Assembly (NCBI GenBank): GCA_020846575.1
Contig: JADLDQ010000347.1
Location: forward strand, 1-19,423
DNA from: Burkholderiales bacterium
GTDB taxonomy: Bacteria; Pseudomonadota; Gammaproteobacteria; Burkholderiales; SG8-39
Reading direction: 5' to 3'
DNA: 19,423 nt
The notes below the pieces were generated by a model, which was given only the letters and a program-made list of their open reading frames with translations, did no database searches and was not told the origin of the DNA. Numbering within the stretch: position 1 is the stretch's first letter; each line of letters starts with the position of its first letter. Below, piece after piece: positions 1 to 7,117 of the stretch. The translations under genes were made by a program, and so were the position numbers.

Positions 1-89
1 ATCCGGCAAGCCCATGCGCGGCGCCCGGCGCGGCTCCTGACGCTGGCGGGGCCCGCGGGCGTTTCGCACTTGCCTCGCGGGCACGCTCG
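1..89 (+). other. Left edge: possible tail of an upstream gene, frame undecided
   Basis: Two frames could hold the 3' end of a rightward gene cut off by the window. One stops with TGA at 38-40. The other stays open until a TGA at 91-93 that overlaps the ATG at 90 as ATGA, the arrangement expected of translational coupling. Both have high third-position GC, so base composition does not decide between them. No domain can be recognised in so few residues. Confidence 0.2.
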
Positions 90-1304
90 ATGAACCCGGC
101 CGAGGCGGGATCGGCCACCCGGGCGGCCTCGACACGGCGGCGCCGGCTGCCGCGCAGCGTGGTGGTTCTGGGCGTGGTCAGTCTGCTGATGGCGGTCTCG
201 TCCTTCATGATCCTGGGCCTGCTGCCCCTGTACCTGGTGGCGGTGCTGGGCGCTTCCGCCCTGTCGGTCGGCGTCATCGAGGGCGTCGCCGAGGCCGCCA
301 ATTCGCTCGCTCGCGTGTTCTCGGGACCCGTGAGCGACTGGCAGGGGCGGCGCAAGCCGCTGGTGCTCGCCGGCTACACCCTCTCGGCGCTGGCAAAACC
401 CTTGATACCGCTCGCCGGTGACGTCGGCACGGTGCTCGCAGCGCGCTTTCTCGATCGCACCGGCAAGGGCATCCGCGACGCGCCGCGCGATGCCCTGCTC
501 GCCGACGAACTCTCACCAAGGGTGCGCGGCTCGGGCTACGGGCTGCGCCTGGCGCTGTTCACGCTGGGAACCACCGCGGGCCCGCTGATCGCAAGCGGCG
601 TCATGCTCGCCAGCGGCGGCGATTTCCGGCTCGCCTTCTGGATCGCGGTCCTGCCGGGCCTTGCTTCGGTGGCGGTGCTCGCCTTCGCGCTGCACGAATC
701 GCCCGATACCCGCTGGAGAGGCGGCCGGCGCTATTCGCTGCGCCTGCTGGGCGAGCTTCCCGCCGCCTTCTGGTGGGTGGTGGCGGTCGCCGCGCTGCTC
801 GAAGTCGCACGCTTCAGCCAGGCGTTCCTCCTGCTGAAGGCGAAGGACGCGGGGCTGGCAATCGCCTACGTGCCGATGTTGCTCGCCCTCACCGGGTGCG
901 CCTACGCCTTCTCCGCCTACCCTTTCGGCCGACTCGCGGACCACGAGCGCTACCGCGTTCCCCAGTTCGCCGGCGGCATCGGCGTTCTCGTCGCCGCGCA
1001 CATCGTGCTCGCCACGGCGGGCACGGTGTGGAGCTCGGCGCTTGGGGCCGCGCTTTGGGGACTGCAGATGGGAATCCTGCAGGGGCTGCTGGCCGCGTGC
1101 ATCGCCGACACCGCGCCCACCGGGCTGCGCGGCACGGCCTTCGGCGTCTTCTACCTCGTGGACGGCCTGGTCTCGCTCGTGGGCAGTTCCACCGCCGGGG
1201 CGCTGTGGGCGGCGGGTGGGCCTGCCTGGACTTTCAGCGCCGGAGCGGCACTGGCCACACTCGCGCTCGTCCTGGTGATGGCGAAGCCGCTGCCGCGCGG
1301 CTGA
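90..1304 (+). CDS. MFS transporter
   Basis: A 404-residue polytopic inner-membrane protein of the major facilitator superfamily, likely a proton-driven exporter; the substrate cannot be read from sequence. After a basic N-terminus (RRRRLPR, residues 17-23) come about twelve hydrophobic segments, beginning near residue 23. The loop after the second helix carries MFS motif A (GPVSDWQGRRKP, 79-90). A second conserved loop, DRTGKGIRDAPRDAL (122-136), is common in bacterial drug-exporter-like MFS proteins. Length is normal for a 12-helix MFS. The ATG at 90 overlaps a possible upstream stop codon (ATGA), and only a weak GCGGG stretch precedes it, so translation may be coupled to an upstream gene. 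The family is clear; the specific function is unknown. Confidence 0.85.
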   Translation: MNPAEAGSATRAASTRRRRLPRSVVVLGVVSLLMAVSSFMILGLLPLYLVAVLGASALSVGVIEGVAEAANSLARVFSGPVSDWQGRRKPLVLAGYTLSALAKPLIPLAGDVGTVLAARFLDRTGKGIRDAPRDALLADELSPRVRGSGYGLRLALFTLGTTAGPLIASGVMLASGGDFRLAFWIAVLPGLASVAVLAFALHESPDTRWRGGRRYSLRLLGELPAAFWWVVAVAALLEVARFSQAFLLLKAKDAGLAIAYVPMLLALTGCAYAFSAYPFGRLADHERYRVPQFAGGIGVLVAAHIVLATAGTVWSSALGAALWGLQMGILQGLLAACIADTAPTGLRGTAFGVFYLVDGLVSLVGSSTAGALWAAGGPAWTFSAGAALATLALVLVMAKPLPRG

Positions 1305-1466
1305 GCACGCCCGCGCCGCGGCCCGGGGCCGAATCGGCGACACGGCCCGCGCGCGTGGCGCCCGGGACGCGGCGCCGGATCGATCCGATGGCGCCCATCG
1401 GCAAGCGGATGCGCGCGAGCTCGAGCCAGCGCGCTCTGCACCACGGCACCGCCGTGGCGATCTCCG

Positions 1467-1688
1467 TCACGGCTGCCCGCCGGCGCGGGCGAGCCAGCGC
1501 TTGAACTCGCAATAGGCCTGCACGAAGCGACGCCGGTACTCGGGCGCACGCGCGAAATGCCGTGGCGTGAGCAGCGCCCGGCGGTAGATCCGCAGGGTGC
1601 GCCACGCCCACTTTGCGGCCGCCTCGGCACCGTCCCGGCGCTCGAGGAACGCGAGCCGGTCGCGCTCGCTCCAGGGTGGAGGCGTCAT
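1467..1688 (-). CDS. Conserved-looking small hypothetical protein, 73 aa
   Basis: A short charged protein with no signal peptide or membrane helix. Its body is amphipathic and rich in Arg, Ala and Trp (for example AAKWAWRTLRIYRRALL, roughly residues 24-40, then YCEFKRWLARAG near the C-terminus), suggesting a small helical cytoplasmic protein. I do not recognise a named domain. The ATG at 1688 sits 7 bases after the stop of a 43-codon ORF. A GAGG ribosome binding site overlaps that stop codon (TGAGG, five bases before the ATG), which favours a real, translationally coupled gene. It is the last gene of the leftward group headed by the ferredoxin-reductase-like gene. Codon third positions are GC-rich as in the neighbours. 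Confidence 0.6.
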   Translation of the reverse strand: MTPPPWSERDRLAFLERRDGAEAAAKWAWRTLRIYRRALLTPRHFARAPEYRRRFVQAYCEFKRWLARAGGQP

Positions 1689-1695
1689 CGCTGCC

Positions 1696-1827
1696 TCACC
1701 GCATGAGCGGGCGCGCGGGGCGTCCGGCCCGCCTGCAGCATCGCCCCATCGCTTGCACGCACCGCCGCGCGGCGCGCTTCGCTCGCGATTCGCGGGACCT
1801 CGCGAGGTACATCTGGTGCGTGCTCAC
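1696..1827 (-). CDS. Possible 43-aa Arg-rich small protein
   Basis: A GTG-initiated ORF preceded by a good ribosome binding site, GGGGAG, with a 6-base spacer. It ends in TGA, and the bases of that stop form part of the next gene's Shine-Dalgarno. It fills the space between the reductase gene (ending at 1870) and the 73-aa gene (starting at 1688), in the same direction. The peptide has twelve Arg and one Lys in 43 residues and three Cys (RRCVQAMGRCC, about residues 21-31), so it is strongly basic; there is no hydrophobic segment. I know no family for it. It could act as a coupling leader peptide, bind nucleic acid, or be a chance ORF in GC-rich DNA. The ribosome binding site and position are the main support. 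Confidence 0.4.
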   Translation of the reverse strand: MSTHQMYLARSRESRAKRAARRCVQAMGRCCRRAGRPARPLMR

Positions 1828-1869
1828 GCCGGACTCCCCTGTCGCATCCAGCCGAATGCCAGCCGCGGG

Positions 1870-2592
1870 TCAGTAGCCATAGAACTCGTCGGTGCGCACG
1901 GCGTGCGCACCGACACCCGCTGCAGCGAGCATCTGCTGCATCGCCTCGACCATGGCCGCAGGCCCGGCAATGTAATAGACCGCACTCGACAGCTCGCCGA
2001 GATGGCGCCGCAGCATCGCCTGGTCGACCGGCCCGCGTTCGCCGCGCCAGGGTCGGACTGATTTCTCCATCGCGGTCATCGTAGCGATGCAGCGGTAATT
2101 CGGATTGCGCCGCTCGAGAGCCAGCAGCTCGTCGAGGAAGGGTGCGTCCTCGGGCCGGCGATTCGAGTAGCAGAGCCAGATCGCGCGCGCGAGCCGCTCG
2201 TTCGCGGCGTGGCGCGACATACTGACGAAAGGAGTGATCCCGATCCCTGCGGCCAGGAACACCGCCGGGCGCGGGTCATCGGGGTCGAGCGTGAACTCGC
2301 CGCCCGGCTCTCCGAGCCGCGCCCGGGTGCCCATCGGAGCGCTCTTCAGCACTCGTTTGAACGCACTGTCGCGCATCCGGGTCGCGAACGTCACGGTGCG
2401 CTCCGAGGGCGCGCTCACGATCGAGAAGGTGCGCGTGTCGCCCTTGCCGTCGGTCTGCGGTGGATCGACGAGCGTCAGGTTGACCGCGTTCCCGGCGGTG
2501 AACCGGAAGCCCTCCGGTCTGGCAAAGTGAAAGGCCATCGTGCCCTCGGCTACCGATTCGGCGCCCACGAGCTGTGTGGCGAACTGCAGCAT
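1870..2592 (-). CDS. Ferredoxin reductase-like FAD/NAD(P)H oxidoreductase
   Basis: A 240-residue soluble flavoprotein of the ferredoxin-NADP reductase superfamily, predicted to move electrons between NAD(P)H and a one-electron carrier through FAD. The N-terminal FAD barrel contains the flavin-binding RTFS motif (54-57; family form RxYS). The C-terminal nucleotide domain has GIGITP (116-121), a pyrophosphate-binding loop typical of the family, and IAGPAAMV (208-215). The protein ends in an aromatic tail, DEFYGY (235-240). No [2Fe-2S] ferredoxin domain is fused, so an external partner is needed. The start is well supported by GAGGAGGG ahead of the ATG at 2592. It lies downstream of a MarR gene on the same strand and ahead of two small ORFs. 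The physiological partner is unknown; the nearby CDGSH protein is a candidate by position only. Confidence 0.85.
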   Translation of the reverse strand: MLQFATQLVGAESVAEGTMAFHFARPEGFRFTAGNAVNLTLVDPPQTDGKGDTRTFSIVSAPSERTVTFATRMRDSAFKRVLKSAPMGTRARLGEPGGEFTLDPDDPRPAVFLAAGIGITPFVSMSRHAANERLARAIWLCYSNRRPEDAPFLDELLALERRNPNYRCIATMTAMEKSVRPWRGERGPVDQAMLRRHLGELSSAVYYIAGPAAMVEAMQQMLAAAGVGAHAVRTDEFYGY

Positions 2593-2778
2593 GCCGATCC
2601 CTCCTCGTTACTTGCTGAGCGCTGACCGAGGCAGCGCACCCGGTCATGAGTCTGCGCTTGCGCCACAGGCGCTGTGCTGCAGCGCCAAGGCACACCCAAG
2701 TCCGGCGGCGCACCCGAGTGCCCCGCTAACCGGCGCCGCCACGCGAGCCACCCGCGTCCCGTCCCCGTTCACGCCGGA

Positions 2779-3270
2779 TCAGCCGTACCCTCGACGCGCG
2801 CGCGTGGCGTGCGGGACGCTGCGCAGCAATCGACGCAGATCCGGTCCGATCCGCTCCAGCTCGCGGCGGTGCACTCCAGCCACGCGCTCGAGCAGCCGCC
2901 TGCCTTTCGCGGTGAGCCGCAGATGCACCTCGCGCCGATCCTCGGCGGAGCGCCTGCGAACCACCAGGCCTTGCCCCATCAGCCGGTCGACCAACCCGAC
3001 CGCGCTGTTGTGCTTGATCAGGAGCTGTCGCGCCAGGTCGTTGATGGCGAGCCGCTCCGCCCCGGCGCCGGCGCCGGCGCGCAGTACCAGCAGCGCCTGG
3101 TAGTGCTGCGCGGTGGTCCCCGCCGCCTCGGCCGCCGACTCGCTGAAATGCAGGAACCGGCGCAGCGTGTACCGGAGCGCCGCCAGGCGCGCGTAGTCCG
3201 GCGTCTCGAGTGGCGCTGCGGACATCGCCACCCGTTGCGACCGCGACGCAATCCCCTGAATAGCCCTCAT
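2779..3270 (-). CDS. MarR-family transcriptional regulator (copy 1)
   Basis: A dimeric winged-helix DNA-binding protein, 163 residues from the chosen start. The winged helix-turn-helix spans about 75-104, with recognition-helix sequence KHNSAVGLVDRL, followed by the wing RRRSAEDRREVHLRLT (105-120). Flanking helices would form the dimer interface. The frame is open up to an ATG at 3300, but that codon abuts the operator/promoter and lacks a ribosome binding site. The ATG at 3270 has AGAGG 11 bases upstream; an ATG at 3225 is a further alternative. It closely resembles the second MarR in this window (10833-11285), with an almost identical recognition helix. Probably autoregulated through the palindromes at 3311-3346, and likely also controlling the reductase gene 186 bp downstream. 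The ligand is unknown. Confidence 0.85.
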   Translation of the reverse strand: MRAIQGIASRSQRVAMSAAPLETPDYARLAALRYTLRRFLHFSESAAEAAGTTAQHYQALLVLRAGAGAGAERLAINDLARQLLIKHNSAVGLVDRLMGQGLVVRRRSAEDRREVHLRLTAKGRRLLERVAGVHRRELERIGPDLRRLLRSVPHATRARRGYG

Positions 3271-3310
3271 ATCCGGGGTCGCCTCTAGGATGATTGACAT
3301 TGCATCGTGT

Positions 3311-3346
3311 TGCGATATATCGTACGTCGTACTGCGATATATTGCA
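3311..3346. promoter_or_regulatory. Twin AT-rich operator, probable MarR binding sites
   Basis: Two similar near-palindromes, TGCGATATATCG (3311-3322) and TGCGATATATTGCA (3333-3346), start 22 bp apart, about two helical turns. The core CGATATATCG is a perfect palindrome. The AT-rich block stands out from the GC-rich surroundings and lies just upstream of the MarR gene, overlapping its predicted -35 and -10. The same motif occurs upstream of the paralogous MarR gene at 11337-11350, which supports a binding site for these regulators. Confidence 0.6.
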
Positions 3347-3347
3347 A
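3319..3347 (-). promoter_or_regulatory. Candidate sigma70 promoter of MarR gene 1
   Basis: On the minus strand, TTGCAA (3347-3342) and TACGAT (3324-3319) are separated by 17 bases. Each matches the sigma70 consensus at four of six positions. A transcript from here would start near 3312, giving a leader of about 40 bases before the ATG at 3270. Both boxes lie inside the twin operator, so a bound regulator would block the promoter. Confidence 0.4.
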
Positions 3348-3664
3348 GCGCTGGTTGCGAGCGATGGGCAATTCAGCGGCAAGGCCGTTGCGAGCTGGAG
3401 GCGAACGGTCGCGTCGCAGCGGCAAGACCGGTCGCCCGGCATCCCCTCGGCGGGTGCGCACGGGAGCAATTCCGGCGCCCGGTTCCTGCCTCGGGCGATA
3501 ACGCCGGGCGCGGGCGGTAACGCCGGGTGCTTTCGACGCGAGGCCCGCATCGGCGGCAGGATTTCCAGAGTGAAGGAGCAGCGCAGGCACATCTTCCATC
3601 CGCCCCCGAGGGCATGACGTTCCAGTGGGGGCGGTCCGCACCTTGCTTTTCCAGGAGAACAGTG
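3348..3664. other. Non-coding stretch between MarR operator and CDGSH gene
   Basis: No convincing gene. Frames open here lack homology-like sequence and ribosome binding sites. The stretch contains a 19-bp tandem repeat (3493-3530) and, at its right end, the AGGAG ribosome binding site (3653-3657) of the CDGSH gene. I found no clear rightward promoter. Confidence 0.5.
3493..3530. repeat. Two tandem 19-bp units
   Basis: The unit GGGCGATAACGCCGGGCGC (3493-3511) is followed immediately by GGGCGGTAACGCCGGGTGC (3512-3530). They are identical at 17 of 19 positions. It lies in the leader region about 135 bp before the CDGSH gene. It may be a duplicated protein-binding site or simple slippage. Confidence 0.6.
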
Positions 3665-3886
3665 ATGGCGCGCATCGTGAAGCGAACACACACCGGCCCG
3701 TTGAAGCTCGACCCCAGCAGCGAGGAGCAATGGCTGTGCCGCTGCGGCCTGTCCATGAATCAACCGTTTTGCGACGGCTCGCACAAGAAGACCGCAGCGG
3801 AAGCGCCGGACAGGCTCTACTGGTACGACGACGCCGGGAACCGCCGCGAGTGTAAGGACGAATTCCCCGGCATCCGCACGTTCTAG
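3665..3886 (+). CDS. CDGSH-type iron-sulfur protein
   Basis: A 73-residue protein with the full CDGSH [2Fe-2S] motif C-x-C-x2-S-x3-P-x-C-D-G-S-H: CRCGLSMNQPFCDGSH at 25-40, with predicted cluster ligands Cys25, Cys27, Cys36 and His40. The 3Cys-1His coordination is characteristic of the mitoNEET/CDGSH family, whose labile clusters serve in redox sensing or electron or cluster transfer. There is no signal peptide or membrane anchor, so it should be cytoplasmic. The ATG at 3665 has AGGAG 7 bases upstream; the longer frame from 3527 has no such site and its extra sequence is not protein-like. The gene is divergent from the MarR/reductase operon, so a reductase-CDGSH pair is plausible but unproven. 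Confidence 0.9.
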   Translation: MARIVKRTHTGPLKLDPSSEEQWLCRCGLSMNQPFCDGSHKKTAAEAPDRLYWYDDAGNRRECKDEFPGIRTF

Positions 3887-4041
3887 GAGCGAAACCCTGA
3901 CGCACCCTTTTCCAGAATCCCACCCGTTCGCTGCGCGTTCGAATCGGCCGCCGCGGCGCGCTCCGGGACCCACGCGCGCTCGACGACCCGTGCGCCTCGA
4001 CAGGGTGGAACCCGCAGCATCGACCTATGGAGGTATTCGCC

Positions 4042-5229
4042 ATGCATCGCTTTCTCGTGTTGCTTGCATCTGTCCTTCTGGCCGCGCCAGCCTGGGCGCA
4101 GACGGTGACCTTCGGCGCCTCGGTACAGGTCACCGGGCCGGTCGCCAATACCGGGCGCTACTACAAGGACGCTTATGAGTTCGCGGTGGACAAGATCAAC
4201 GCCGCGGGCGGCGTCAAGATCGGTACCGAGCAGCGCAAGATCGCCCTGAAGATCCTCGACAACCAGTCGGACGTCAACCTGAGCGTGCGCCAGTACGTGC
4301 AACTGCTGGCGCAGGACAAGGTGAACTTCCTGCTGGGGCCGTTCGCCAGCAATTTCGTGCTGGCGGACTCCTCCATCGCCGAGAAGAGCCGCGTGCCGAT
4401 GGTGCAGGGCGGCGGAGCCTCTGACCAGATCTACAGCCGCGGTTACCGGTACATCTTCGGCACGCTGCCAGCGGCGAGCGATTATTTCGGCAGCACGATC
4501 GAGGCGATGACGAAGCTGACCCCCCGGCCGCAGACCGTGGCGCTGCTGTATGCCGACGACGCGTTCGACGTGTCCGTGGCGAAGGGTACGCGCGGGGCGC
4601 TCGAGCGGGCCGGCCTGAAGACGGTGATCGATGCGCGCTACAGCACCAACGCGTCGGATTTCTCCGCGCTCCTGTCACGCATCAAGAGCGGGAAGATCGA
4701 CGCCGTGCTGGTCGCGGGCCACGAAACCGAGGTGCTGAACTTCATCCGCCAGGCGAAGAGCCTCGATGTGAGTCCGAAGCTCTACTCGTTCACGGTGGGG
4801 GTTCCCAGCGCCGACTTCCGCCAGGCTCTCGGCGCGGACGCGAACGGCGCGAGCGGGATGAGCGCCTGGCTGCCGACTGCGGCGCTCAAGGATCGGTGGT
4901 TCGGCGACGCGGAGGCATTCGCTCGCGCCTGGAAGGCGAAATTCGGCTACGAGCCCGACTACCACGCCGCATCCGGCGTCGCCACGGTCGAAGCCCTGGT
5001 GAACGCCATCGAGGCCGCGGGCAGCATCGATGCGCAGAAGGTGCGCGATACGCTGGCCAAGTCGAGCTTCGACAGTGTGTATGGCCACGTCGCGTTCAAC
5101 GACAAGGGGCAGATCAGCATGCCGCAGACCATGATTCAGATTCAGAACGACAAGGTGGTCCCCATCTTCGCCGCGGGCCGCTTCATCAACAAGCTCGATT
5201 ATCCGCTCGGGCCCTGGGGCGACCGGTAG
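4042..5229 (+). CDS. livK: Liv-type ABC transporter periplasmic binding protein
   Basis: A 395-residue type I periplasmic binding protein of the LivK/Leu-Ile-Val family, which captures a small ligand and hands it to LivHM. The N-terminus is a Sec signal peptide (HRFLVLLASVLLAAPAWA) with probable cleavage after Ala19. There is no lipobox Cys, so the mature protein should be soluble in the periplasm. Typical landmarks are FGASVQVTGPVANTG just after cleavage, the YYKDAYEFAVDKIN segment and a late NDKGQI stretch. An ATG at 4027 exists, but GGAGG placed 8 bases before the ATG at 4042 decides the start. It heads a complete livKHMGF operon. The ligand could be a branched-chain amino acid, an amide or an aromatic acid; sequence alone does not tell. 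Confidence 0.9.
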   Translation: MHRFLVLLASVLLAAPAWAQTVTFGASVQVTGPVANTGRYYKDAYEFAVDKINAAGGVKIGTEQRKIALKILDNQSDVNLSVRQYVQLLAQDKVNFLLGPFASNFVLADSSIAEKSRVPMVQGGGASDQIYSRGYRYIFGTLPAASDYFGSTIEAMTKLTPRPQTVALLYADDAFDVSVAKGTRGALERAGLKTVIDARYSTNASDFSALLSRIKSGKIDAVLVAGHETEVLNFIRQAKSLDVSPKLYSFTVGVPSADFRQALGADANGASGMSAWLPTAALKDRWFGDAEAFARAWKAKFGYEPDYHAASGVATVEALVNAIEAAGSIDAQKVRDTLAKSSFDSVYGHVAFNDKGQISMPQTMIQIQNDKVVPIFAAGRFINKLDYPLGPWGDR

Positions 5230-5237
5230 GCAGGCAG

Positions 5238-6101
5238 GTGGTACTGCTCCTCCAGGTTCTCGTCAGCGGAGTGCTGCTGGGCGGGCTCTACGCCCTGATG
5301 GCGCTGGGGCTCGCCCTGGTCTGGGGCGTGCTCAACATCGTCAATCTGTCGCACGGGGCGCTCATCATGCTGGGCGCCTACGCGACCTGGTTCCTCTACA
5401 CGGGCGCGCACATCGACCCGTTCGCGGCGCTGCCGATCGCGGCGGCGTCGCTGTTTGCGCTCGGCTACATCATCCAGCGCGGCATTCTCAACCTGGTGAT
5501 CCGCGGGCCGATGTTCAACACCCTGCTGATCACCTTCGGCATCGAGGTGATCCTCACTTATCTCGCGCAGCTCTGGTTCTCGGCGGACTTTCGCACCATC
5601 AACCCGAGCTATGCCGGGTCGAACCACGCTCTGGGCGGCCTCACCGTGCCGTACGTGCAGGCGCTCGCCTTCGCCATCGACAGCGTTCTAACGACGGCGA
5701 TGTGGATGTTTCTGCTTCGTACACGCACCGGACGGGGCATTCGCGCGGCGTCGCAGAACCTGGTCGCGGCGCGGCTCTACGGCGTCGATCCGAAGCGGAT
5801 CTACGCTCTGACCTTCGGCCTCGGGGCGGCGCTCGCAGGTGTCGCGGGCGGACTCTACGGAACGGTGTCGCAGATCAATCCCTACATCGGCGGCCCGCTC
5901 ACCGCGAAATCGTTCGTGATCGCGATCATCGGCGGCCTCGACAACCCGCTGGGGGTCATCGCCGGCGGATTGTTCCTGGGCGTGGTCGAGTCGCTCACCG
6001 CGCTCTACGTGGGTCCGACCTACCGGGACGTTGCGAGCTTCGGCATGCTCGTGCTGATCCTGATCGCGCGACCGGGCGGGCTTCTGGGCAGAACGGCTTG
6101 A
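5238..6101 (+). CDS. livH: Liv-type ABC transporter permease, LivH family
   Basis: An inner-membrane permease of 287 residues, almost entirely hydrophobic helices. It shows the LivH hallmarks GLYALMALGLALVWGVLNIVN near the N-terminus, with NLSHGALIMLGAY following closely, and a cytoplasmic coupling loop near the C-terminus (FVIAIIGGLDNPLGVIAGG) that contacts the ATPases. The start is taken as GTG at 5238, eight bases after the livK stop, with a purine-rich AGGCAGG just upstream. No ATG lies in a suitable place, and the protein begins in-frame with family-like sequence (VVLLLQVLVSGVLLGGLYAL). Its stop codon overlaps the proposed livM start. Confidence 0.88.
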   Translation: MVLLLQVLVSGVLLGGLYALMALGLALVWGVLNIVNLSHGALIMLGAYATWFLYTGAHIDPFAALPIAAASLFALGYIIQRGILNLVIRGPMFNTLLITFGIEVILTYLAQLWFSADFRTINPSYAGSNHALGGLTVPYVQALAFAIDSVLTTAMWMFLLRTRTGRGIRAASQNLVAARLYGVDPKRIYALTFGLGAALAGVAGGLYGTVSQINPYIGGPLTAKSFVIAIIGGLDNPLGVIAGGLFLGVVESLTALYVGPTYRDVASFGMLVLILIARPGGLLGRTA

Positions 6102-7117
6102 AGCGGGCTGGCGCTGCGCAACGCCTGCCGGAACCGCCCGAGGGTGAGCCGGGCGCACGCGGCGCGGCGACCAGAGCCGCCCGGCGGACCGCACTGGCGC
6201 TCGCCGTGGCGGCGCTCGCCGCGCTGCCGTGGATCGGTAACACGGTGCTGGTGCAGTTCGGTATCAGCGTGCTACTTCTGGCGACCCTCGCGCAGGGCTG
6301 GAACATCATCGGCGGCTATACCGGGTATCCGTCGTTCGGCAATTCGGTCTTCTACGGGCTCGGTGCATACGGCGTCGCGATCGCCATGGTGCAGTACGAG
6401 CTGCCGTTCTGGGTGGGGATGCTTCTCGGCCTGGGCCTGGGGGTCGCGTTCGCCGGGCTGCTCGGGCTCGCGGTGCTGCGGCTCAAGGGGCACCATTTCG
6501 CGATCTGCACCCTCGGGCTCGCCCTGGTGATGACCGCGATCGTCTCCAACCTCGAGATCGCGGGCGGCAATATCGGCCTGGTCCTGCCGCTGCTCAGGAG
6601 CGAGGTGCTGTTCTACGAGCTGGCGCTGGGACTCGCGGTGCTCGCGACACTGACGGTCTTGTGGCTCTCCCGCAGCCGATTCGGCCTGGGCCTGATCGCC
6701 ATCCGCGAGAACGAGGAAGGGGCCGCGGTGATGGGCGTCAACACAACCTTCTACAAGGTCATCGCGTTCATGCTCTCGGCGGCGTTTACCGCGCTCGCTG
6801 GCGGGATCTACGCCTACCACATCACCTACATCGACCCGGTCGGTGTGTTCGACGTGGTCCTCAACGTCAAGATGATCATCATGGCGGTGTTCGGCGGGCC
6901 GGGCAGCGTGCTCGGCCCGGTCGTGGGAGCGCTCATCCTTTCGGCCACGGCCGAAGTCCTGGCCGCCAGGCTCACGGGCGCCGCCAGCCTGTTCTTCGGC
7001 ATCGTGATCGTCGTCGCGGTGGTGTTCATGCCGCGCGGCATCGCCCACCTCGTGCGGCACATCGGGCCGGCGGGGTGGCGCTACTTCATCGACAACGTCA
7101 GGACGCACCGCCTCTAG
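6098..7117 (+). CDS. livM: Liv-type ABC transporter permease, LivM family
   Basis: The second permease subunit, 339 residues, with about ten hydrophobic segments and the LivM signature GYTGYPSFGNSVFYGLGAY. The late cytoplasmic coupling loop reads MAVFGGPGSVLGPVVGA. The start is probably TTG at 6098, which overlaps the livH stop as TTGA and suggests translational coupling. It gives an N-terminal tail rich in Arg, Pro and Ala of about 30 residues before the first helix. A GTG at 6206 is possible but would cut into the first helix. The stop TAG is followed directly by the livG ATG. Confidence 0.85.
   Translation: MKRAGAAQRLPEPPEGEPGARGAATRAARRTALALAVAALAALPWIGNTVLVQFGISVLLLATLAQGWNIIGGYTGYPSFGNSVFYGLGAYGVAIAMVQYELPFWVGMLLGLGLGVAFAGLLGLAVLRLKGHHFAICTLGLALVMTAIVSNLEIAGGNIGLVLPLLRSEVLFYELALGLAVLATLTVLWLSRSRFGLGLIAIRENEEGAAVMGVNTTFYKVIAFMLSAAFTALAGGIYAYHITYIDPVGVFDVVLNVKMIIMAVFGGPGSVLGPVVGALILSATAEVLAARLTGAASLFFGIVIVVAVVFMPRGIAHLVRHIGPAGWRYFIDNVRTHRL

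Noticed and set aside
1319..1331. Short inverted repeat after the MFS gene as a terminator
   Set aside because: Only a 5-bp stem with a 3-base loop and no T-run; expected by chance at this GC content.
3294..3617. Rightward ORF starting within the MarR operator
   Set aside because: No ribosome binding site, low-complexity Arg/Gly/Pro product, starts inside the palindromes and crosses the tandem repeat.
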